Shown one piece after another: positions 6,505 to 12,529 of a DNA stretch of 12,529 nt. The first letter of the stretch is position 1. Every line of letters begins with the position of its first letter. The notes under the pieces are model-generated. The model ran no database searches. It had not been told where the DNA came from and saw nothing but the letters and a program-made list of their open reading frames with translations. Where the stretch lies: NCBI GenBank assembly GCA_023412275.1, contig JAEYNY010000132.1, positions 1-12,529 on the forward strand, read 5' to 3'. This DNA is from Bacillota bacterium (GTDB lineage Bacteria; Bacillota; Clostridia; Acetivibrionales; DSM-1351). The position numbers and the translations under genes were made by a program.

Positions 6505-9186
6505 GTGCAGATTCAAAGCATTTATTGCTTTAAAGGAAGGAATATATACAGTCATCAGCCGGTTATCCGTATGGTAGTGGATATAGGAAAGTACGAAGAG
6601 GGCCCTACTAAGGATATACCGGGATTCAATAAAAAACTTCTCGAATTTTTTCCTGAAATAGCAGAACACACCTGTGGAGTGGGGTATGTAGGAGGATTCG
6701 GTGAAAGGCTTATTGAAGGAACATACATGGGACATGTAGCTGAACATTTGATAATAGCCATACAGAACAGGTTTGGCTATTTTGTAAAATATGGGAAAAC
6801 AAGACAAATAGGTAATACATCAAAATATTATATAATTTACGAATACAGCAATGAGGCTTTTGCTGTTGAATGTGGCAGAAAAGCAATTGAAATAGTAGAA
6901 GCCTTTGCTGAAGGCAATCCCATAGATTTAGAAAAAATAATGAAGGAATTAAAATATATATCCTCAGATACCGACATGGGCCCCAGTACAAAAGCAATAT
7001 ATCTGGCTGCAAAAAGAAGAGGAATCCCTGTAACAAGAATCGGTGACGGAAGTATTCTCAGGTTGGGCTACGGAAAGTACACTAGGGTAGTTCAAGCATC
7101 ACTTACTGACGGATCAAGTTGTATAGCGGTAGATATTGCGTCTGATAAACAGATGACAAAAAAACTTTTAATGGATAATAACATACCGGTTCCATATGGG
7201 CTTGTTGTAAGAACTGAACAGGAAGCCTTTGAGGCTGCTGTAAAGGTAGGCTATCCTCTTGTAATTAAGCCAATAGATTCCAATCAGGGAAAAGGGGTTA
7301 CCGTAAATATCTGTTCTGAGGATAAAATCAGGGTAGCTTTTACAGAAGCACGAAAATATTCAAAAAAAGTTATAGTTGAGAGATTTGTTTGCGGTAAGGA
7401 TTACCGGGTTCTTGTAGTAGGAGAAAAGGTCTGTGCTGTTGCTGAACGCAGACCTCCCCGTGTCACTGGGGATGGAATCAGTACAATCACACAACTTGTA
7501 GAATATGAAAATGCTAATCCTCTAAGGGGAGAAGATCATGAAAAGCCATTGACCCTTATCAAACTCGACGATATTTCACTAAATTATCTTAAGACTCAAG
7601 GGTATTCTCCTGACACCATTTTAAAACCAGGACAGACAGTTAATCTCAGGCAGAACGGAAATATTAGTACAGGAGGGACAGCAAAAAACTGTACAAGAGA
7701 AATTCATCCAAAGAACGCACAGTATGCATTGTCTGCTGCAAAAGCCATGGGCCTTGATATTGCAGGGATAGATTTTTCTGCCCAGGATATTTCAATACCT
7801 ATTGATAACAACCGGGGTGCAATTATAGAAGTAAATGCGGCGCCGGGACTAAGGATGCATCTTCACCCAAGTGAGGGAGAGCCGGTAAATGTTGCTGATG
7901 CTATACTTGATATGATGTACCCGCCAAATAAACCGGTCAGCATACCTGTTGCAGCGGTTACAGGTACAAACGGCAAAACCACTACAACAAGACTTATAAG
8001 ACACACCCTTTCAATTATGGGATACAATGTGGGTATGACCTCCACAAGCGGAATTTATATAGGCAATGAGTGTGTGCAAAAGGGCGACAACACCGGCCCT
8101 GTCAGTGCAGAAGTTATATTGACGAACAAGGAAGTTGACATTGCGGTTCTGGAAACAGCCAGGGGCGGAATAGTCCGCAGAGGACTGGGATATGATCTGG
8201 CAGATGTGGGAGTTCTTATTAATATAAGTGACGACCATCTTGGAATAGACGGAATAAATACAATAGAGGATCTTGCGAAAACAAAGGCTCTTGTAGTAGA
8301 AGCTGTAAAGCATGACGGATATGCGGTGTTAAATGCTGATGACAGTATGACTCCATATATATTGGAAAGGACTCGCAGCAACATCATAATGTTCAGTAGG
8401 GGTATTTCAAATCCTGTATTTAAAAGACATTGCAAAAATCCTAAAAATTTAGCTGTATACGTAAGGGACAGTTATATATGGATTCAAAGAAATAATAAAA
8501 AGATTCCTCTTATTAGCTTGGATGATATCCCCATTACTTTCGGAGGAATAGTTGACTGTAATATAGAAAATTCTCTGGCTGCCATATCGGCACTTATCGG
8601 ACTCAATGTTCCGCTGAATATAATAGTAAAAGGTATGAGTACGTTCCAACCCGATACGGAGCTTAATCCCGGCAGATTTAATATTTTTGACATGGGAACA
8701 TTCAAAGTAATGATAGATTATAGTCACAACATAGCAGGGTATTCTGCCGTAGTGAAATTTATGCAAAGGGTGAAGGCCAAGAGGCTTGTTGGGATAATAG
8801 GTATGCCTGGAGACAGACAGGACTCAAACTTAAAAGAGGTTGGGGAGCTTTGTGCAAATTCCTTCCACAAGATTTATATAAAGGAAGATATTGATTTAAG
8901 GGGACGAAGACGAGGCGAAGTAGCGGATATATTCGAACAGAGCATAATTAACGCCGGAGCAAAAAGAGAAAATGTAGAAATTATATACCGTGAAACCGAG
9001 GCTCTCGAAAAAGCCATGCTGGATGCGCAACCAGGGGATTTGATAGCATTGTTCTATGAAGAATTCGATCCGGCTATTCAGGTTATAAATAGATTTAAAC
9101 AAGAGCAGGAACATGCTAATAAACTGCTGGAAGGTAGTTTAAATGCATCTATTAAAAACATGGAACAATTTAGTACAAAGTCATAG
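6505..9186 (+). CDS. cphA: Cyanophycin synthetase
   Basis: ATP-dependent, non-ribosomal synthesis of multi-L-arginyl-poly-L-aspartate, a cytoplasmic nitrogen and carbon store. The 893-residue protein shows the three CphA1 domains. The N-domain (about 1-160) carries HVAEH at 77-81. The ATP-grasp domain (about 165-480) has VIKPIDSNQGKGV (253-265) and EVNAAPGLRMHLHPSEG (442-458). The Mur-ligase-like domain (about 481-880) has the P-loop TGTNGKTT (486-493), SDDHLG (575-580) and DYSHN (738-742). All key motifs look intact, so both Asp addition and Arg addition should work. The start is GTG, nine bases after AGGAGG (6490-6495). The gene directly follows cphB, giving make-and-break enzymes in one operon, and is followed by a hairpin. 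The protein is cytoplasmic, with no membrane segments. CphA2, which lacks a functional second site, is unlikely given the intact P-loop. Confidence 0.96.
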   Translation: MQIQSIYCFKGRNIYSHQPVIRMVVDIGKYEEGPTKDIPGFNKKLLEFFPEIAEHTCGVGYVGGFGERLIEGTYMGHVAEHLIIAIQNRFGYFVKYGKTRQIGNTSKYYIIYEYSNEAFAVECGRKAIEIVEAFAEGNPIDLEKIMKELKYISSDTDMGPSTKAIYLAAKRRGIPVTRIGDGSILRLGYGKYTRVVQASLTDGSSCIAVDIASDKQMTKKLLMDNNIPVPYGLVVRTEQEAFEAAVKVGYPLVIKPIDSNQGKGVTVNICSEDKIRVAFTEARKYSKKVIVERFVCGKDYRVLVVGEKVCAVAERRPPRVTGDGISTITQLVEYENANPLRGEDHEKPLTLIKLDDISLNYLKTQGYSPDTILKPGQTVNLRQNGNISTGGTAKNCTREIHPKNAQYALSAAKAMGLDIAGIDFSAQDISIPIDNNRGAIIEVNAAPGLRMHLHPSEGEPVNVADAILDMMYPPNKPVSIPVAAVTGTNGKTTTTRLIRHTLSIMGYNVGMTSTSGIYIGNECVQKGDNTGPVSAEVILTNKEVDIAVLETARGGIVRRGLGYDLADVGVLINISDDHLGIDGINTIEDLAKTKALVVEAVKHDGYAVLNADDSMTPYILERTRSNIIMFSRGISNPVFKRHCKNPKNLAVYVRDSYIWIQRNNKKIPLISLDDIPITFGGIVDCNIENSLAAISALIGLNVPLNIIVKGMSTFQPDTELNPGRFNIFDMGTFKVMIDYSHNIAGYSAVVKFMQRVKAKRLVGIIGMPGDRQDSNLKEVGELCANSFHKIYIKEDIDLRGRRRGEVADIFEQSIINAGAKRENVEIIYRETEALEKAMLDAQPGDLIALFYEEFDPAIQVINRFKQEQEHANKLLEGSLNASIKNMEQFSTKS

Positions 9187-9196
9187 TTATCTAAAT

Positions 9197-9241
9197 AGGG
9201 GCTGTAGCAAATCAAAACTGGTTTTGCTGCGGCCCTTATTT
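9197..9241 (+). terminator. Probable intrinsic terminator after cphA
   Basis: The arms AGGGGCTGTAGCAAA (9197-9211) and TTTGCTGCGGCCCTT (9223-9237) pair over about 14 positions, including G-U pairs, with an 11-base loop. The T tract that follows is poor (CCCTTATTTGATAAAA), so termination may be partial and some transcription could continue into the next operon. Confidence 0.6.
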
Positions 9242-9338
9242 GATAAAATATCCTTCCCATAACAGAACGTATATGGTAGAATTTAAAAAAATGTAATAAT
9301 AATGGATTGGTCTTTTCGTTTATAATATGGAGGATAAA

Positions 9339-9965
9339 ATGCCTGAGGTTTATTATTATGTGAGCTCTGATAAAGTATCGGATATACTTGACTGCGGTCT
9401 GAAACTATCTGCGTTCTTTGACAAGGAAGTAATGATTGAGGGGGACGTTCAGCAGTGTTTTGCAGGTCTTATAAACCCAAGGGATGACATGGGTTCGTAT
9501 AATTCGGACTCTCTTACCTGTATAAAGATAAATGTTAGAAGTGACAAATGTTACGTGGCAGATAGATTTGTTTACGACACTATAAAAGAAAAGCCAGAGA
9601 ACCTTGAATTATATAATAAATCAGTAATTCCGTTAGAAAAATATATTTTTGGTACTTACCGTAAACCGGAATGTCTTATTACTTCGACTATACTGGCAGG
9701 AGAAGCGGCCAGACTTGACAGGTGTATGGATTTACCTGTTATTTATGAAAATTCTGAAACCCTGTACATAAATAATATTATAAATAATTTCAGAGAACAG
9801 TACGATAAATTTGACGACTACCTTTTGTATAGTTTTTTCAGTAGGCTCGAAGAAATAGGTAAGGTTAATACCATAAAAAGCAGTGACGGTGGAAAAGCCG
9901 TATTTACAACCGAGTCCGGGGAAATCTATTGCATAAGAAAGCCTGAATTAAACAAAATATTTTGA
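9339..9965 (+). CDS. Uncharacterised protein upstream of birA, possible ART-like fold
   Basis: I cannot name a family for this 208-residue soluble protein. The start at 9339 (MPEVYYYVSSDKV) is chosen because GGAGG (9329-9333) lies five bases before it and overlaps the earlier in-frame ATG at 9327. The opening, YYYVSSDKVSDILDCGLKLS, resembles the first strand and helix of DarT, KptA and other ADP-ribosyltransferase-like proteins (Tyr, then a SS.ki..IL..GL.. pattern). Later segments CFAGLINPRDD, the Tyr-Val-Ala-Asp region after KINVRSDKC, and IFGTYRKPECLI would fit a compact alpha/beta domain. No catalytic residues can be assigned with confidence. No signal peptide or membrane helix is seen. 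It ends 12 bases before birA, so it is probably co-transcribed with birA. Function could be unrelated to ADP-ribose chemistry. Confidence 0.75.
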   Translation: MPEVYYYVSSDKVSDILDCGLKLSAFFDKEVMIEGDVQQCFAGLINPRDDMGSYNSDSLTCIKINVRSDKCYVADRFVYDTIKEKPENLELYNKSVIPLEKYIFGTYRKPECLITSTILAGEAARLDRCMDLPVIYENSETLYINNIINNFREQYDKFDDYLLYSFFSRLEEIGKVNTIKSSDGGKAVFTTESGEIYCIRKPELNKIF

Positions 9966-9977
9966 CAGAGGTTTCAC

Positions 9978-10958
9978 GTGAAGAATCAGATTTTAAAGAT
10001 ATTAAAAGAAGAATATAAATATATATCAGGCGAAGATATCAGTAAAGCTTTGAACGTCTCCAGAACTGCGGTTTGGAAACATATAAATGAATTGAGAAAA
10101 GACGGTTATACTATAGAGTCATCATCAAAAAAAGGATATAGATTTCTTAATGCACCGGATATACCGGATAGCAGAGAAATCAATATTCCACAGGGACAGA
10201 TAATTGGAGCTGATATACAGCACTTTGAGGAAATAGATTCAACGAATAATTATGCAAAAAAAATTGCAAACGAAGGATGTGCTCATGGAACAGTTGTTGT
10301 AGCGGACAGGCAGACAACAGGGCGAGGCAGGATAGGAAGGCAGTGGCAGTCTGATACATCTGAAGGAATATGGTTTTCAATAGTTTTAAGGCCGGAAATT
10401 GAACCTGAAAATATACAGGTGATAACTCTTGCGGCATCAGTTGCAGTAGTTGAAGCTATAAGAGAAACCTTAGGAATAGTTTGCGGAATAAAATGGCCTA
10501 ATGATATAATAATAGATGGAAGAAAACTTGGAGGTATTCTCACCGAGTTAAGTGCAGAGCCGGGCCATGTTAATTACGTTGTTGTTGGTATAGGAATAAA
10601 TGCAAATCAGGCTTCGGAGCATTTCGATAATGAAATACGGCAAAAGGCGATTTCATTAAAAATGTACGAAGGTAAGACTGTATCAAGGTCCAATTTGCTG
10701 GGGAGTATTCTGACCAATTTTGAAAAAATATATAAAAGCGTGCTACTTGGAAAAAACAAAAAGATAATAGATAAGTGGACAGAGTATTCGGTCACCATAG
10801 GTAAAGAAGTAAAGGTTGCTTACAGAGATGTAGAATATATTGGAACAGCCCAGTCCGTTGCATCTGACGGAAGACTTATTGTACAATGTAAAGATGGAGT
10901 CACAAGAGAGATATCAGCAGGTGAGATTCAGGTTAGGGGCTTGCTGGGATATACATAG
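9978..10958 (+). CDS. birA: Bifunctional biotin-[acetyl-CoA-carboxylase] ligase / biotin repressor
   Basis: Activates biotin with ATP and attaches it to the carrier lysine of biotin-dependent carboxylases. As a class II ligase it carries an N-terminal winged helix (about 1-60, recognition region SKALNVSRTAVWKHINELR at 22-40) and should also repress biotin synthesis or uptake genes as biotinyl-AMP accumulates. Catalytic motifs are STNNYA (88-93), the biotinyl-AMP loop GRGRIGRQW (115-123), KWPND (172-176) and GRKLGGILTE (181-190). The C-terminal SH3-like domain is at about 275-322. The 326-residue length is typical. The start is GTG at 9978, six bases after AGAGG. The gene follows the uncharacterised 208-residue protein by 12 bases and precedes the disordered-protein gene and coaX, so the operon pairs biotin attachment with CoA synthesis. 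I found no convincing BirA operator in the window, so its regulon lies elsewhere. Confidence 0.96.
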   Translation: MKNQILKILKEEYKYISGEDISKALNVSRTAVWKHINELRKDGYTIESSSKKGYRFLNAPDIPDSREINIPQGQIIGADIQHFEEIDSTNNYAKKIANEGCAHGTVVVADRQTTGRGRIGRQWQSDTSEGIWFSIVLRPEIEPENIQVITLAASVAVVEAIRETLGIVCGIKWPNDIIIDGRKLGGILTELSAEPGHVNYVVVGIGINANQASEHFDNEIRQKAISLKMYEGKTVSRSNLLGSILTNFEKIYKSVLLGKNKKIIDKWTEYSVTIGKEVKVAYRDVEYIGTAQSVASDGRLIVQCKDGVTREISAGEIQVRGLLGYT

Positions 10959-10991
10959 TGCTTAGCAAATATGGCAAGGAGGATTTTATCA

Positions 10992-11483
10992 GTGGTTAAG
11001 AAGAATGAATACCCGAGAAAAAATTACGTAAAGGATGACGGACAGGCGGGGCAACAGACAACCCAACCTGCACCGCAACAAAAGGTATATCAGAAGGACG
11101 GAGAGACACATCACAAGGAAAGTCATGTCAGAAGTACCAGACCTCCCAGAGACCAGCAAAAAGAGGGTTACCAGCCTAGGGAAAACAATCCCCAAAAAAG
11201 GGACTTTACTCCCAGGGAGAATAACCAAAGAGATAATACCAGCAGGGAATCATCAGCTTCCAAAGATACTCAGCACAGAGAAAATAATCACCAGAGGAAT
11301 TACCACCGGGAGAATTTTCAAGGCAGAGAAAATAGAGAGCCATACAAACAGCATTTTCAGAGACCTGCTATTAAACCCCGCGCCGAGGAAACGGTTGAGG
11401 ATATTGCAAACGATATTGTAAGGATACAAAAGGAAATAGATCTTGAGTTAAAAGAAATAAGGAGTATGAGGCTTGGAGTTTAG
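10992..11483 (+). CDS. Low-complexity, REN-repeat hydrophilic protein, probably disordered
   Basis: I do not recognise a family. From the GTG at 10992 it has 163 residues. AAGGAGG (10976-10982) overlaps the possible ATG at 10971 and lies nine bases before this GTG, so the GTG is preferred. Residues about 1-128 are almost free of hydrophobic side chains and rich in Gln, Asn, Arg, Lys, Glu and Pro. They contain five REN units: PRENN twice, HRENN once, HRENF once and GRENR once. The last 33 residues or so (AEETVEDIANDIVRIQKEID then ELKEIRSMRLGV) look like an amphipathic helix or short coiled coil. So this reads as a disordered tail with a helical end, perhaps for nucleic-acid or protein binding. 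It sits between birA and coaX with short gaps (33 and 21 bases). Codon use and frame openness over 490 bases suggest a real gene, but the composition is unusual. Confidence 0.7.
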   Translation: MVKKNEYPRKNYVKDDGQAGQQTTQPAPQQKVYQKDGETHHKESHVRSTRPPRDQQKEGYQPRENNPQKRDFTPRENNQRDNTSRESSASKDTQHRENNHQRNYHRENFQGRENREPYKQHFQRPAIKPRAEETVEDIANDIVRIQKEIDLELKEIRSMRLGV

Positions 11484-11504
11484 GCCTTGTTATCTGGAGG
11501 TAAT

Positions 11505-12272
11505 ATGGTTTTAGTAGTGGATGTAGGGAATACACACATTGTTCTGGGTGTATTCGACGGGAAAAAATTACTTGCAAGTTGGAGACTTGGCACAAATAAA
11601 GAACGTACTTCGGATGAACTAGGAATGCTGATACTTGGGTTGTTTAACCATGAGAAGCTTTCAGTAGATAAGGTTGAGGCAGTGGTTGTTGCATCTGTTG
11701 TACCACCTATTATGTATACATTGGAACATGCCATAAAAAAGTATATAAATTCTCAGCCCATGATAATAGGTCCCGGTACCAAAACAGGAATAAATATCAG
11801 GTACCAGAATCCAAAGGAAGTGGGTGCCGACAGGATAGTAAATGCCGTAGCCGGTTTTGAACTGTATGGAGGCCCATTGATTATTGTAGATATGGGAACT
11901 GCTACTACTTTTTGTGCAATATCGGAAAAGGGCGAATACCTGGGTGGTGTTATATGCCCTGGTATGAAGATAAGTGCCGAGGCATTGTATCAGAAGGCTG
12001 CAAAGTTACCAAGAATTGATTTGGTAAAACCTGAGAGTGTTATCGGAAAGAATACAGTTTCAAGTATGCAGGCAGGAGTTTTTTACGGATACGTAGGTCA
12101 GGTTGACTATATTGTAAATAGAATAAAAAGAGAAATGGGAGAGGATAACATACGAGTTATTGCAACAGGAGGGCTTTCAAGACTTATAGCCGAGGAATCA
12201 ATGACCATAAATGACGTTAATCCTACTCTTACATTAGAATGCCTTAGATTAATATACGAAAGAAATATATAA
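11505..12272 (+). CDS. coaX: Type III pantothenate kinase
   Basis: Phosphorylates pantothenate, the first step of coenzyme A synthesis, in the cytoplasm. Type III enzymes of the ASKHA fold are insensitive to CoA feedback and need a monovalent cation. From the ATG at 11505 the protein has 255 residues, the usual CoaX length. GGAGG lies four bases before it, and an in-frame ATG 18 bases earlier has no ribosome binding site. Motifs: phosphate loop VVDVGNTH (4-11, Asp6), GADRIVNA (107-114, with catalytic Asp109), IIVDMGTATTF (126-136, Asp129 at the cation site), and IATGGLS (219-225). It is the last gene of the operon with birA and precedes a strong terminator. Type I (CoaA) and type II (PanK) enzymes are excluded by these motifs. 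Confidence 0.97.
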   Translation: MVLVVDVGNTHIVLGVFDGKKLLASWRLGTNKERTSDELGMLILGLFNHEKLSVDKVEAVVVASVVPPIMYTLEHAIKKYINSQPMIIGPGTKTGINIRYQNPKEVGADRIVNAVAGFELYGGPLIIVDMGTATTFCAISEKGEYLGGVICPGMKISAEALYQKAAKLPRIDLVKPESVIGKNTVSSMQAGVFYGYVGQVDYIVNRIKREMGEDNIRVIATGGLSRLIAEESMTINDVNPTLTLECLRLIYERNI

Positions 12273-12280
12273 AAAACATT

Positions 12281-12308
12281 AAAAGACATTTTAGGATGTC
12301 TTTTTTTT
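12281..12308 (+). terminator. Intrinsic terminator after coaX
   Basis: The perfect arms AAAAGACAT (12281-12289) and ATGTCTTTT (12296-12304) enclose a six-base loop. The T run 12301-12308 overlaps the end of the second arm. It lies eight bases after the coaX stop, so it ends this operon. Confidence 0.92.
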
Positions 12309-12309
12309 A

Positions 12310-12504
12310 TTAAAATCATTATTTTGTATACAAATAGAGTAATTAGGTTTAAAAATACTTGATTTGGCCACAATAAATGATGTATTCTTAAAAATTCGTG
12401 ATAAATTGGAATAGAAATCTAAAAAAAAAGGTAAAATTATGTTTGTATAATAAAACATATTGTGTTACGCTAATAGCAATTGTGAAAAATATGGAGGGAT
12501 TTTA
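12310..12504 (+). promoter_or_regulatory. Promoter region of the following gene
   Basis: About 195 very AT-rich bases without a supported gene. A perfect TATAAT at 12446-12451, preceded by TG, has no clear -35 at 17 bases. A 7-base inverted repeat, TATGTTT (12438-12444) and AAACATA (12453-12459), flanks this -10 and could be an operator. A start at about 12458 would leave a leader of roughly 46 bases that ends in the GGAGGG ribosome binding site. Confidence 0.45.
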
Positions 12505-12529
12505 ATGGGTTTTAAAGTTGCGATCATAG
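12505..12529 (+). CDS. Start of an unidentified gene (partial)
   Basis: The ATG at 12505 follows GGAGGG (12493-12498) at good spacing and opens MGFKVAII before the window ends. The short hydrophobic strand would fit the first beta strand of a Rossmann-type or similar alpha/beta enzyme, but eight residues do not allow an assignment. Confidence 0.6.

Noticed and set aside
9321..9326. TATAAT just before the 208-residue protein as its promoter
   Set aside because: Transcription would begin inside the ribosome binding site, and no -35 is present at the right distance.
11035..11421. Second plus-strand frame of 128 codons within the disordered-protein gene
   Set aside because: It overlaps in another frame without a ribosome binding site or conserved motif. 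The chosen frame has a good site and helical C terminus, though this is the least certain frame choice in the window.

Overview
The window looks like a chromosomal segment of a low-GC Gram-positive anaerobe, most likely a clostridium of the Ruminiclostridium / cluster III group. This is inferred from the AT-rich composition, strong GGAGG ribosome binding sites, frequent GTG/TTG starts and the gene content; no rRNA or other phylogenetic marker is present. No phage, transposon, CRISPR, tRNA or rRNA was found.

Layout: (1) 5-1591, plus strand: the tail of a leucine operon, leuD then leuB, closed by a strong intrinsic terminator. (2) 1670-5137, minus strand: an isochorismatase-fold cysteine hydrolase, a secreted VanY-type D,D-carboxypeptidase, a clearly decayed M14 zinc carboxypeptidase, and an EamA/DMT permease. 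The M14 remnant has lost its N-terminal part (its first surviving codons abut the permease stop codon), carries a frameshift at a C run, and has His replaced by Pro at the third zinc ligand. (3) 5335-9186, plus strand: a probable cyanophycin operon of a small two-helix membrane protein, a cyanophycinase and an 893-residue cyanophycin synthetase, followed by a hairpin. Together the two enzymes would make and break down a multi-L-arginyl-poly-aspartate nitrogen store in a heterotroph. (4) 9339-12272, plus strand: an unrecognised 208-residue protein with an ADP-ribosyltransferase-like opening, birA (biotin ligase/repressor), an extremely hydrophilic REN-repeat protein predicted to be disordered, and coaX (type III pantothenate kinase), closed by a strong terminator. 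(5) 12310-12529: an AT-rich promoter region and the first codons of another gene.

The points most worth following up are the cyanophycin operon with its membrane-protein partner, the HxxEH motif in the synthetase N-domain (a possible primer-generating hydrolase), the disordered protein between birA and coaX, the unassigned protein before birA, and the three separate lesions in the M14 gene, two of which lie in hairpin-forming sequence. Several genes have an in-frame ATG or TTG that overlaps their own Shine-Dalgarno sequence, so the longest reading frame overstates the protein; the starts given here are corrected for this.
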